A stretch of 64,000 bases of DNA from Arthrobacter sp. Soil762 (GTDB lineage Bacteria; Actinomycetota; Actinomycetes; Actinomycetales; Micrococcaceae). Shown here one piece after another: positions 8,885 to 17,514 of the stretch; within the stretch, counting starts at the first letter, position 1, and each line of letters opens with the position of its first letter. Position numbers and translations under genes: made by a program. Below the pieces are notes generated by a model. That model ran no database searches. It saw nothing but the letters and a program-made list of their open reading frames with translations, and was not told the DNA's origin. The stretch is taken from NCBI RefSeq assembly GCF_001428335.1, contig NZ_LMSG01000019.1:267499-331498 (forward strand). Reading direction: 5' to 3'.

Positions 8885-11514
8885 GAGTAGTCCCCTTTGA
8901 GTCCGCACAAAGTTCCAAAATGGCAGTACCGGCAGTTCGGCTTCCGGTGCAGCCGCTCATTCTCCGCAGCCAACCCGGCAGCACCTGGCTCACCGTCGAC
9001 CAAGGCGTCCTCGGCTGGCTGTGCGGCAGTGATGCGGCCGGCTAGGACTTCCTCTACCGTGAATTCCACGGCACGTACTGCACGGCGCCAGAGCTCAGGC
9101 GTGTCCTGCGCAGGTTGCAGGGCGGCGCCGAACTCAGGATGGGCGGACGCGAATGTTCCCTGTTTCAGCAGGAAATATGCGGCCGGAAAATCCGGCGGCA
9201 CGTCCCCGTCGTTGAGAGCCCATTGGTAGAGCGCGAGCTGGAGTGCTTCACCCCGCTGAACGTCCTCGCGGAGATACCTTTCCGTGTTGCTCCACTTGAG
9301 GTCGACGACGGTTGTACGGCCGTGCGCATCGATGCCCACGGCGTCGGCACGGCCCTCGACTGACACTGTGAGACCGGATCCCGCCACTGTGAGCGTCAGG
9401 TCCTTACCGAACTCCTTCTCCATCTCCTGGAGCACCACTCCGCCGCGCTGCAGCTGCTGGAAGAACATCATGACAGTGGCTTCGATGGTGGCGCGGACAC
9501 CGGCAAGCCGGTGCAGCTGGCCAGGCAGGAGCAGCTCGGATGCCAGTTGGGGCAAGAGACGGCCGACGACGGCACTCACCTCGGCTGCTTCCGGAACCGA
9601 GCGGTGCAGCGGCCGGAGTTCGCCGTGCAGGACCTCGACGACCTTGTGGGCAAAGATGCCAAGCATCTGGTTGCCGGCCGGCACACCGGCGGCGTCGGGC
9701 GCCTTGAGGTGTGCTTTGTGTTTGAGCGCCCACGCGAATGAACAGCCGAGCAGGGTGGACAGCTGGGTGTAGGAGATGCGTTTCGGGATGAGCATCGGGT
9801 TCGGAGCCACTTCGTGGACTGGACGTGGTGCCAGGGGCCGGTGTTGAGCAACGGGGGCGAGCTGTGCCTGGCGGCCGGCCAGTGACCAACGGCCTTTGCC
9901 TCCGATCAGCTGTTCGGGTACAACAGTCAGCGCGGCCAACCGGGCTGCAACGGTTTCCGCCTGCCCGTTGGACTGTGCGGCAACGAGTGCCTCCAGAAGC
10001 GGGTTGCCCGCCACGCGTTCTCCGTCGCGCTGCTGGATCTGGACGAGAACCAGGTTTCTGGTCCGGGTAGAACCAGCAAGCGTCTGCCTAACCTCGAGAG
10101 CGCTCAGTTCTTCGGGGGCCGGAAGCAGAACACCCACCCGGGCGAGCGCCGCAACGTCGTGGGCGTCCCACCGGCGGTGGTGCAGCGCGCTGGCGCCCTG
10201 GAATCCCCACCAGAGGACTTGGTCGACGTCATCGGTCAGCTCAGCCAAATGGCCGAGCCGCAGCCAAGGTGATGCTTCCGCTGAGACCAGGGACCCGGCG
10301 GACGGAGTGATCACCGCGGCGATGATCCGCCGCAGGTCCCGGCGGGACACGCGGGGCAGATGTTTGATCAGTGCAAGTATCCGTTGCAGCAGCGACGCCG
10401 TGGCCGCGGCGGTTGCGTCCATAGATACGCGTGCACGCAGCCGGGCTGCCAGCCATTCCGCCCTTTCGGCCAGATGGTTGCCGCTGACATTTTCTTCTTC
10501 AACGAGGAGGCCCGTGTTGAAGACGTTGTCCAGGACGCCTGCAACATCCGGGCCGAGCTTTTCGTCGCCTTCGATGTCTGCAATTGCCGCGGCCCAGGCG
10601 TCGCCGCCGATTCCGGGCTCGGCTTTGAGTGCGCCCAGAAGATGCCGCGCGGCGCCTCTGCGGATCGGTGAACCGGGAAGGCTGAGCAATTCGGAGAGAA
10701 GCTGTACGTTCACTGGTGACCAGATGACTTCGAAAAACAGCGGAATCAACTGGTCCTGGGGCCGCCACACCGAGGGGGCACCCACGCCGACCGCTGGCAG
10801 CCCATGGCCGGAGAGATAGCTGTCCAGCAGTGCGCTGCTGTCGGAACAGACGACGGCGGTGCTGGCGTTTTCACCCGATGCGAGCCACCTGGCGGCTGCT
10901 TCCGCAGCGTTCCATTCTGTTTCCGCTGTCAGGATCGTGAGCTTGGGAGGCGTGGCGGCAGAGAAGGATTCGCTGATCCTGACGCCGCGGCTGCGGAGCT
11001 TTCCGATGATGACCTGCCAGATCTGCGGAAAACTATGCTCCGGGTGCTGAAGGATGAGCTCGTCGATTCCCAGCGGCAGTGGCGAGTCAAGCGCGGTCAG
11101 CAGCTCGGCGATGTCATCTGCCAAAGATGGCGCAAGGCGTCCGGGCGCCTTTTCCGCCGCTTCAAGAGTCCGCAGCAACGGGGACAGTGGTTCTGAGTCT
11201 GCCTGCTCGGCGGGGAGCAGACCGTTCCAGCCATTGGCGACGGCGTCGTCGCGGGCGGCGAGCAGTTCCTGGGCGGTGGACCACGGGTCAACCTGGAAGG
11301 ACTTGTGGAACCATGCGTCGGGGGAGTCGATTGATTGGAGACGTTCCAGGTATTGGCTGACACGTTCGGCATGGCCGGTGTCCGGCCGCGTTATGCCCAG
11401 TCGTGTCTGCAGCAGGGCGGTGAAGTTCTTCCGGCCCACGCGGATCCGGTTGAGCCCCGGCTGCGTGTAGGCCCACGGTGCGCGGTCTAGGTGCCATCCG
11501 AACTCGATCTTCAT
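8881..11514 (-). CDS. AddB-like PD-(D/E)XK nuclease subunit with Fe-S cysteines
   Basis: 877 residues; ATG 11514 is preceded by GGGGGA. The long N-terminal half is an inactive helicase-like fold with no Walker A, as in AddB. The C-terminal nuclease shows VEGRADAVGIDAHGRTTVVD followed by LKW (catalytic D and D-x-K, about residue 730), and LGCSFAWA (about 590) together with CRYCHFGTLCG (about 866) gives four cysteines arranged like the 4Fe-4S cluster of AddB and Cas4 nucleases. It overlaps the AddA-like gene by four bases. The pair should act as one heterodimer. Distinction from RexB or other two-nuclease complexes needs phylogeny. Confidence 0.85.
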   Translation of the reverse strand: MKIEFGWHLDRAPWAYTQPGLNRIRVGRKNFTALLQTRLGITRPDTGHAERVSQYLERLQSIDSPDAWFHKSFQVDPWSTAQELLAARDDAVANGWNGLLPAEQADSEPLSPLLRTLEAAEKAPGRLAPSLADDIAELLTALDSPLPLGIDELILQHPEHSFPQIWQVIIGKLRSRGVRISESFSAATPPKLTILTAETEWNAAEAAARWLASGENASTAVVCSDSSALLDSYLSGHGLPAVGVGAPSVWRPQDQLIPLFFEVIWSPVNVQLLSELLSLPGSPIRRGAARHLLGALKAEPGIGGDAWAAAIADIEGDEKLGPDVAGVLDNVFNTGLLVEEENVSGNHLAERAEWLAARLRARVSMDATAAATASLLQRILALIKHLPRVSRRDLRRIIAAVITPSAGSLVSAEASPWLRLGHLAELTDDVDQVLWWGFQGASALHHRRWDAHDVAALARVGVLLPAPEELSALEVRQTLAGSTRTRNLVLVQIQQRDGERVAGNPLLEALVAAQSNGQAETVAARLAALTVVPEQLIGGKGRWSLAGRQAQLAPVAQHRPLAPRPVHEVAPNPMLIPKRISYTQLSTLLGCSFAWALKHKAHLKAPDAAGVPAGNQMLGIFAHKVVEVLHGELRPLHRSVPEAAEVSAVVGRLLPQLASELLLPGQLHRLAGVRATIEATVMMFFQQLQRGGVVLQEMEKEFGKDLTLTVAGSGLTVSVEGRADAVGIDAHGRTTVVDLKWSNTERYLREDVQRGEALQLALYQWALNDGDVPPDFPAAYFLLKQGTFASAHPEFGAALQPAQDTPELWRRAVRAVEFTVEEVLAGRITAAQPAEDALVDGEPGAAGLAAENERLHRKPNCRYCHFGTLCGLKGDYS

Positions 11515-11734
11515 TTATCCCCCATGCTTTGACTGGTGGTCGTTTCTATCACGCTAACGCCAGTGTCTGACAATTGAGTCCTGTCGTTCGACTGGGGACG
11601 AAGTTCGCTGGCGCTGAGCGACGATGGTGGTGCTTCTCTATCGAATGCCCTTCGATCTTGCGGACATGTGCATGCACGCAACGGTTCCCGGGTCGTCCAG
11701 CGTTTTGTTCTCGTCACGCACCGAGCGCACCTAC
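11515..11734. other. Gap without recognised gene
   Basis: About 220 bases between the AddB-like gene and the DUF6308-like gene. Short frames exist on both strands but none has family features, a ribosome site or consistent codon use. Promoter elements for the AddB/AddA pair would be expected in the left part; none is clear. Confidence 0.4.
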
Positions 11735-12493
11735 TCACTGCAAAGGCAGTGGGTCAAAACGCCCCGGCTGGTAGTCACGAGGTTGACGATTTAGCCAGAA
11801 GTCGGTTGGGCTCCCGGCGCGGGCAATGCGGTCGTCTTGGGAAGTCCAGATGATAATGTCCAGCAGTCGCAGATCCGTTACTGTGCCAATATCCGATACC
11901 TCGTGGGCGACTTGATCACGGACGTGGGTGAGTTCGCCATGTTGTTGGCGGAGGATGCTGCGAAGTGTCAAAAGTGTTCGTTCGATTCGATCCCAGCGTG
12001 GTTCTTTGCCGGCACGGAAGCCGTCTCTCTTGAAGCCCATGGCCATCGCCACGTGCCCATCGAGCACTGGTACAGCGTCCGGCCTGTAAAGGGCAAGCAT
12101 TTTTGTGACCTTGGGTGCCCACAAGCCGCTAAAGCCGGACCTGCAAAGGAGCGCCAGGGCTTTCACCTCGTCATCATCCATTTCGGCGAGGTCCTTGGCG
12201 GACAGCGCGGTCAGTCGTTGCAGCAATTTAGACCGAAATTCGTGCGTGAAGCGTGCGACGTCTGACGCGGACAATCGTCCAGAAAGCGCAGTTGCCCACA
12301 ACAGTGACCAAGGGGCGATTTCCTTGAAGTGGCCACCTCGCCGAGCTTCTAATCCTGGCATATCGTACGTATGCCAGCCGCTCCTCGGGTGCGTGCAGTA
12401 GCCGACGACTCTTGCCGCAACGTCCTGTATTGGTACGACCCCAATTCCTCCGGGCATACCGGGGGACAGATCCATTTGAACGTATGTGCTCAT
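11735..12493 (-). CDS. DUF6308-like protein, function unknown
   Basis: About 252 residues from ATG 12493 (GAAAGAA upstream); a longer frame back to 12580 is less likely. It is mostly helical, with a recognisable stretch LYRPDAVPVLDGHVAMAMGF about two thirds along and a C-terminal DLRLLDIIIWTS segment. I recall this pattern from the DUF6308 family of small actinobacterial proteins, but cannot confirm it here. No catalytic motif is evident. It lies between the AddAB-like pair and the NERD helicase, all on the minus strand, so it may belong to that module. Confidence 0.55.
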   Translation of the reverse strand: MSTYVQMDLSPGMPGGIGVVPIQDVAARVVGYCTHPRSGWHTYDMPGLEARRGGHFKEIAPWSLLWATALSGRLSASDVARFTHEFRSKLLQRLTALSAKDLAEMDDDEVKALALLCRSGFSGLWAPKVTKMLALYRPDAVPVLDGHVAMAMGFKRDGFRAGKEPRWDRIERTLLTLRSILRQQHGELTHVRDQVAHEVSDIGTVTDLRLLDIIIWTSQDDRIARAGSPTDFWLNRQPRDYQPGRFDPLPLQ

Positions 12494-12596
12494 CGTGTTC
12501 TTTCGTATGGGGATGCCGTGATTCACCGAGCCTCGTGTCGATCTAGATCCACGAGACTTGGCCACTTGGCCTAAGCTCATGCCGCGCTTTTTGGTC

Positions 12597-14276
12597 CTAA
12601 GCCGGCGCCGGGCTCCACGCCTGCGCCCGCCCTAGCACCGCCTTCAGTTCCCGTCCGCCGGCCTCCTCCAGCAGCACGGAATCACCAACCACCACCAAGA
12701 GGCTTCGCGCGCGAGACAACCCGACGTACAGCTGCTCAGGCGCCCGGCTCATGTCTTTGAACCCGTTGACACAGAGGACCACAACTGACCGTTCAAGGCC
12801 CTTGAACCCCAGAACGTGCCCGTAGAATTCACCCTCGTTAGCATGGAAGTCCCGCCAATACTCCTCTGTGGCGCCCCGCTCGAAATAGTCCAAGTGGATG
12901 GGGTGGCGGTCCTTGGTGGTGAGGAGGGCGATCTGGTTGTTCGCCCAGCCTTCGTCGATCAGCGCGTTCAGGCAATCCTCCGCGACGCCGAGCGCATCCT
13001 CCGTAGCGCATTCCACAAACCGGACAGGCAAGCCCGTACTGCCGCGGGGCGTGAAATGCTCACCGGCGAAGGGCCTGAACGCCTCGGCAATCTTCCGGGT
13101 GTTGCGGAGGTTGTCGTCGATGTGGATGGGCACGAAGGTGGCCATGGGGCCGTTGGCGAGGTCCGCCGTCGCGCCTTCCCATCTGCGGTAGACGTCCTGC
13201 CGGTCATCCATGAAGGCGTACACCTCGCCCGCATCGGGGTCGGTGGTGCAGGCGAGCAGCGCGTCCCACCAGAGGGGCGCGAAGTCCTGCGCCTCGTCTA
13301 CCACGACGGCGTCGAGCCGCTCATGCGGTTCCATCCCCGCGGCCAGTTCCTTCAGGAGACGGGGCATCTCGATGTCGAAGTATTCTTGCCCGGAACCGTC
13401 CGGAACTCCCAGCCCGCGAACGTACTCGTGGAATTCGCCGGTGAACACCGGCTTGGCTTGGCGCCAGGGTGCGACGCGGTCCTGGAGGTATTGGCCGAGG
13501 CCCTTGTTGTAGCAGAACAGGCCCACGCGCTTGCCCTGCTTGCTGAGCATCCGGGCCTTTTCGACGGCGAGCCAGGTCTTCCCGCTGCCGGCGCCGCCCG
13601 TGAAGCGGATGCGGGGGAGTGAGCGGGTTGCCTGCAGCAGCACGGACTGGCGCTCGGTGAGGTGGTCCTGGGCTGCCTCATCCTCCTTGGCGGTGGTGGA
13701 AGGTACGACGGCGGTGTCCAGGTTTCCGCCCAGCTTGCCGGCGATGCGGTCCAGGAAAGCCGGGGCCAGCGGGGAGGCGCCGCCGCCTTCGTTCTCTATC
13801 GCACGGCGGACGAGGTCGGCGGGTGACTTGGTGTCCGTCTGGTCCAGGATGAGGGGCCGGGGGCAGCCGGCCATGGTCCAGTCCCTTGGCACGTCCGTGT
13901 AAGGCAGGCTGACCATATAGACGCTGCGGCTGCTGAGCCGGGACCCGAGGTGGTCCTCCAGCCAGTTCTTGAGGGCATGCATTGAGCTTTGCGACTGCGC
14001 CACAGGGCTCAGGATCCTGCGCTTGGCGGACCGGTCTGACTGGTACCACTGCCCGTCCGCGATGCTGACCTGTCCGCCTTTGACCTCGATGGCGGCCATG
14101 CCTACTCCAGGCCAAAGGACCAGGAGATCGATCTCGTGTTCACTGCGGCCGTCGCGGACTTGGACGGAATGGGCTAGGACACACTCATCGGGGAGACTGT
14201 TTTTCAGGGCGGTCCAGACGGCCTTTTCCGCCAGCTGTCCCTCGCCGAATTCCGGTTGTTCCGGTATGCATCTCAC
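12597..14276 (-). CDS. NERD-domain SF1 helicase
   Basis: 559 residues. The N-terminal NERD (nuclease-related) domain spans about residues 8-110: HEIDLLVLWPGVGMAAIEVK contains the D...E-x-K core of the PD-(D/E)XK fold. It is followed by a compact UvrD/Rep-type helicase: RFTGGAGSGKTWLAV (Walker A, about 225), LDAVVVDEAQDFAPLWW (motif II, about 325) and LYVGLSRARSLLVV (motif VI, about 520). Predicted to load on and cut or process DNA. The family is common in actinobacterial accessory regions. A partial decayed copy of this gene lies at 17168-17407. Confidence 0.85.
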   Translation of the reverse strand: MRCIPEQPEFGEGQLAEKAVWTALKNSLPDECVLAHSVQVRDGRSEHEIDLLVLWPGVGMAAIEVKGGQVSIADGQWYQSDRSAKRRILSPVAQSQSSMHALKNWLEDHLGSRLSSRSVYMVSLPYTDVPRDWTMAGCPRPLILDQTDTKSPADLVRRAIENEGGGASPLAPAFLDRIAGKLGGNLDTAVVPSTTAKEDEAAQDHLTERQSVLLQATRSLPRIRFTGGAGSGKTWLAVEKARMLSKQGKRVGLFCYNKGLGQYLQDRVAPWRQAKPVFTGEFHEYVRGLGVPDGSGQEYFDIEMPRLLKELAAGMEPHERLDAVVVDEAQDFAPLWWDALLACTTDPDAGEVYAFMDDRQDVYRRWEGATADLANGPMATFVPIHIDDNLRNTRKIAEAFRPFAGEHFTPRGSTGLPVRFVECATEDALGVAEDCLNALIDEGWANNQIALLTTKDRHPIHLDYFERGATEEYWRDFHANEGEFYGHVLGFKGLERSVVVLCVNGFKDMSRAPEQLYVGLSRARSLLVVVGDSVLLEEAGGRELKAVLGRAQAWSPAPA

Positions 14277-14390
14277 TGCCGCCCCCTAGACTGATTCGCT
14301 TGATTCTACGGCGCCGGGGGAGAGGAAATCGGTAATATCCTTCCGGGTTGGCGTCTTATCCACCTAGGAACCCAGCAGAGACGGCGTTTC

Positions 14391-14465
14391 GGAAATATCT
14401 TGCAGAATCCATTGAACTGGGGCAAAGTAAGCGATGGAACCGAACGTATCAGCAATATATTTCAG
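14391..14465. promoter_or_regulatory. Inverted repeat upstream of hipBA, candidate HipB operators
   Basis: GGAAATATCTTGCAG (14391-14405) is matched in inverted orientation by CAGCAATATATTTCA (14450-14464), 12 of 15 positions agreeing, centred about 60 bases apart and ending just before the antitoxin ribosome site. A related GTAATATCC lies at about 14331. HipB-family antitoxins bind inverted repeats ahead of their own operon; these are the natural candidates. Confidence 0.45.
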
Positions 14466-14477
14466 AAGGGTGCCCGG

Positions 14478-14681
14478 ATGGAGGACGTGACGGCCATAGG
14501 TGCCAGGATCCGGCACGCCCGCAGGGACGCTGGTATCACCCAAGGGGTTCTGGCGGACCTGATCGGCACGTCTTCCCGAACCATTCACGCCATCGAAACG
14601 GGGACCGGTAATCCTTCGTTGGTTACGGTGGCTGCGGCTGCCAACGCGGTAGGGCTGCACCTTAGGGCTACTGATGATTGA
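14478..14681 (+). CDS. hipB: HipB-like antitoxin, Xre/Cro HTH
   Basis: 67 residues from ATG 14478 (GAAGGG seven bases upstream; a longer in-frame start at 14400 would run through the putative operator). It consists almost entirely of a Cro/C1-type helix-turn-helix: IGARIRHARRDAGITQGVLA then LIGTSSRTIHAIETGTGNPS. It overlaps hipA by eight bases. Expected role: bind and neutralise HipA and repress the operon. Confidence 0.85.
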   Translation: MEDVTAIGARIRHARRDAGITQGVLADLIGTSSRTIHAIETGTGNPSLVTVAAAANAVGLHLRATDD

Positions 14682-15861
14682 GGACCTGGGGCGCCTGAAA
14701 TTTGTCCGTAGCGCGGACGTGTACAAGACGGGCGTTTTGGCCGGGCACCTGAACCGGACCGGCCGCGGCAGTGTCGTCTTTTCCTACAGGCCCGGCTACC
14801 TCGCCTCAGACGGCCGCGCTGTCGCCACCACCCTGCCCCTCACCGCGGAGCCGGTGGAAGCCCCGAGCGGTGCACTGCCATCCTTCTTCTCAGGCCTCCT
14901 GCCCGAAGGTCACCGCCTCACTGTGCTCAAGGACGCCGTCAAGACGAGTCTGGGCGATGAGCTTAGCCTGCTTCTGGCTGTCGGCGCCGACGTTCCCGGC
15001 GACGTTCAGGCGGTGCCGGCCGGGGAAATGCCTGTGGAGCCTCCGCCGCTGGCGGACACGTCGCACCCGAAGGACCTGGACTTTGCCGCCTTGGCTGAGG
15101 CCGTGGATCCACACGGGCTCCCGGGCGTTCAATCCAAAGCCAGCGCGTCGATGTTGACCACGCCGCTCGCTCTGGCTAATCGCCGGTACCTGCTGAAACT
15201 GGATCCGCCCCGGCACCCGCATCTGGTTCTCAACGAAGCAGCCCATCTCACCGGGGCACGAGCCCTGAAAATCCCGGTTGCCAGGCACCGTGTTGTCCTG
15301 GACCGGAACGGCCTGCCCGGCCTGCTTGTTGAACGGTTCGACCGCACTCAGGGCGACGGGCTGCGGCGCCTGGCACTGGAGGACGCCGCGCAGGTCCTCA
15401 ACCTCCCGCCGGCATCAAAGTACGCTGTGAGCTCGGAGGAAGTGGTGCTGGCGCTGGCCGGGCTGTGCAAAGCCAAAGTTATCGCCGTCAGGAACCTCTA
15501 CCTGCAGTTCGTCTTCGCTTGGCTGACCGGCAACGGGGACCTGCACGCCAAGAACGCATCGGTATTGGAAGGCCAACCCGGCTGGGCGGTGGCCCCGGTC
15601 TACGACATCCCCTGCACGCTTCTGTACGGTGACGACACCATGGCTCTGACCGTCGCCGGCAGGGTGAAGAACCTCAAGGCCAGGCATTGGCAGGATTTCG
15701 CTGCCAGCATCGGGCTGCCGGAACGGGCGGCCACAGCTGCGAACAAGGTAGCACTGAGGGCAGCCGCCGCCATCGATCTGGAAACCCTGCCCTTCACTGG
15801 ATCGCCCCTGAACGCGGCCCTGCGGGAACTGCGCTTCCGCCGCGCCGAGCTCACGGGCTGA
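14674..15861 (+). CDS. hipA: HipA-like Ser/Thr kinase toxin
   Basis: 395 residues, full length. The N-terminal HipA subdomain includes SGALPSFFSGLLPEGHR, the core kinase has LPGVQSKASASM (P-loop-like region), LLKLDPP (ATP-binding Lys), TGNGDLHAKNASVL (catalytic loop Asp, about residue 288) and APVYDIPCT (metal-binding Asp, about 310). In Escherichia coli HipA phosphorylates GltX and stops translation; the target here is unknown. All catalytic residues seem present, so the toxin should be active. Confidence 0.88.
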   Translation: MIEDLGRLKFVRSADVYKTGVLAGHLNRTGRGSVVFSYRPGYLASDGRAVATTLPLTAEPVEAPSGALPSFFSGLLPEGHRLTVLKDAVKTSLGDELSLLLAVGADVPGDVQAVPAGEMPVEPPPLADTSHPKDLDFAALAEAVDPHGLPGVQSKASASMLTTPLALANRRYLLKLDPPRHPHLVLNEAAHLTGARALKIPVARHRVVLDRNGLPGLLVERFDRTQGDGLRRLALEDAAQVLNLPPASKYAVSSEEVVLALAGLCKAKVIAVRNLYLQFVFAWLTGNGDLHAKNASVLEGQPGWAVAPVYDIPCTLLYGDDTMALTVAGRVKNLKARHWQDFAASIGLPERAATAANKVALRAAAAIDLETLPFTGSPLNAALRELRFRRAELTG

Positions 15862-15893
15862 TCCGGAATCGTGAAGTAACAGGAACGGCGGAC

Positions 15894-15920
15894 GACGGCG
15901 GCACCCGGCTTGGGTGCAGC
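15894..15920. terminator. Stem-loop between convergent hipA and RNase H-like gene
   Basis: GCACCC at 15899-15904 pairs with GGGTGC at 15910-15915, extended by CGGC/GCCG with one bulge. It sits between two converging stops only 67 bases apart and could serve both strands. Confidence 0.5.
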
Positions 15921-15928
15921 CGTTCGCG

Positions 15929-16531
15929 TCAGGCGGCCAAGTCCATGTGCCCCTGCTCGACGATGCCGACGGCCATGCGGAAAGTGTCCTCTGCCGGAAG
16001 GTCGGCTTCTTTGTGCCTGCGGGCCATGACGGCCAGCCGGTCAGCGAGAACGTTCAGCTGATGATCCGCGTGGCCTTTGACCCAGCGGAACTCGACGTCT
16101 GCAAATGCGGCCAGGGTCAGGATCCGCTGCACTTCGTCGCGGCAGGCCACCGTTGAGTGTCCGCGATGGGAGCCGGCCTCGTTGAGCATCGTGACGGCGG
16201 TGAGGCTATCGGAGGAAACGGTGACCGCACAGCTTCCATCCAGGACGCCCGTGTGCACGTTCTTTGCAGCAACCAGGGCCAGCCGGATGGCACGCAGTTC
16301 GCTTTCCAGGATGCTTCCGCCGCTGACGGCCTTCAGGCCGGGACGGAGCGGCAGTCCCTTTCCGAAATCCAATACCCAGCCGTGCCCAGCCCAGGAGGTG
16401 CGGTGTCCCACCGAGGCGTCCGTGGCGATCTCCAAACGGCAAAACAACGCCTTCAGTTCATCGGTCACTGCCTTTTCCGTAGCCACCACTCCCGCCGCCG
16501 GGGGGATAGGAAGGATCAACATGAAGCCCAA
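15929..16531 (-). CDS. RNase H-like protein
   Basis: About 200 residues in this frame. RNase HI-fold acidic residues are visible: EIATDASVG (first Asp), ESELRAIRLAL (Glu), VTVSSDSLTAV (Asp) and a C-terminal VKGHADHQLNVLADRLA (His and last Asp). It would cleave RNA in RNA:DNA hybrids. The frame start (TTG 16531) is poor, and the preceding frame (16458-16829) ends inside it. A single-base change in the six-base C-run on the minus strand (16500-16505) would join them into one protein of about 300 residues, so this is probably the C-terminal part of a longer gene. Confidence 0.7.
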   Translation of the reverse strand: MGFMLILPIPPAAGVVATEKAVTDELKALFCRLEIATDASVGHRTSWAGHGWVLDFGKGLPLRPGLKAVSGGSILESELRAIRLALVAAKNVHTGVLDGSCAVTVSSDSLTAVTMLNEAGSHRGHSTVACRDEVQRILTLAAFADVEFRWVKGHADHQLNVLADRLAVMARRHKEADLPAEDTFRMAVGIVEQGHMDLAA

Positions 16532-16829
16532 GTTCCAGCAACAGTTCGCTTGCAGTATCCACTACAGAAAAGACGGGTTCGTTCCGCCCGGGATCCATTT
16601 CGGTGACTGCGCGAACAGCCTCCGCGTAGGCCTTGCCGCAGCGCGGTCCCGCCGAGGCCACGGGGATCCAGCCGGAGCGAACTCCGAGCACTGTTGAGTC
16701 GGCTGTTCGTGCCACAGACCACAGGACGAGGCCCCGCCGCGGCACGACAAGGACGGTGAGCCCGGAGCGTTTGGCTACAGTTTCGGCGGCCGAAAGGACT
16801 CGGCGTGGCGGCGGAGTGGGGAACGGCAT
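16458..16829 (-). CDS. Probable N-terminal part of the RNase H-like gene, frameshifted
   Basis: 123 residues, starting MPFPTPPPRR. It contains regular coding-like sequence (TVLVVPRRGLVLWSVA, EPVFSVVDTASELLLELG) until about residue 97, then a glycine-rich low-quality tail that overlaps the RNase H frame. In the alternative frame the same bases read PIPPAAGVVATEKAVTDEL, which looks like genuine protein. The simplest view is one gene, 15929-16829, with one extra base in a C-run. The N-terminal domain is not recognised. Confidence 0.5.
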   Translation of the reverse strand: MPFPTPPPRRVLSAAETVAKRSGLTVLVVPRRGLVLWSVARTADSTVLGVRSGWIPVASAGPRCGKAYAEAVRAVTEMDPGRNEPVFSVVDTASELLLELGLHVDPSYPPGGGSGGYGKGSDR

Positions 16830-16961
16830 GTGGGCCTCCTTGCAGCGGACTAACTGATACTGGGAAGGCTATAGGCGGCCACTGACATTATTGCGGGAGG
16901 TGTTCCCGGCTGGGCCGATGTTTAGCTCGCGCGCCGCAGGTTCCGGACCGCTCCGCCGGTC

Positions 16962-17100
16962 TCAGTCCAGGATGACGCCGCCATCAGGCCCCGGGCCACC
17001 GGGGAAATCTCCGCTGTGCCAGCGGACCTTCTGCAGATCATGGCAGCGCCTGCCGCGCGCCAGGCGTTCCAGTACCTGGTTGCCAGCGTGATTCCGGGCC
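16962..17100 (-). pseudogene. Relic of a gene like the one at 20979-22535 (C-terminal end)
   Basis: The minus strand reads GRRCHDLQKVRWHSGDFPGG followed by PGPDGGVILD and a stop. This matches the tail of the protein at 20979-22535 (HGRRCKDANKLRWSTGEF, then PSGPGPDGGVT) in protein and in DNA. Only about 40 codons remain, and they are joined without a boundary to a different relic (17168-17407). No start codon or ribosome site. Confidence 0.6.
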
Positions 17101-17167
17101 TGCAAAAGCAGCAAGATCCTCCAGCGAGCGCATGAGCGCGGACTCAGCACCCAAAGCGGCGGGCGGA

Positions 17168-17407
17168 CGATGCGTTCCAGGAAGGCCGGGGCCGAGAGGA
17201 GCGGCACCGCCGCCTTCGCTGTCGATGGCATGGCGGACGAGCTCGGCGGGGGACTGGCTTTGTGTCTGGTCCTTGCGGCCGTCGCGGGCATGGACGGAAT
17301 GGGCCAGGACGCACTCATCGGGGAGGCTGTTTTTCAGGGCGGTCCAGGACGGCCTTTTCCGCGTGGTGTCCCTCGCCGAACACCGGTTCTTCCGGAATGC
17401 ACCTCAT
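17168..17407 (-). pseudogene. Decayed partial copy of the NERD helicase gene
   Basis: Two blocks of DNA match the intact gene at 12597-14276: 17168-17265 corresponds to about 13742-13843, and 17275-17407 to about 14145-14276, in the same orientation. The 300 bases between the two blocks are deleted and the rest of the helicase is absent. The start region (MRCIPEEPV-like, minus strand at 17407) is still readable. The copy is diverged (roughly one base in eight), so it is not a recent duplication. Confidence 0.75.
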
Positions 17408-17514
17408 TGCCGTCCCCATATTGATGAAGCGGTTCCCCGGTTTTGCGCTGATCCAACGTTAGCTGGGCGGGACTGATTCACCATGGCGACACGAAGAGGT
17501 CAAACTTCCCGATG

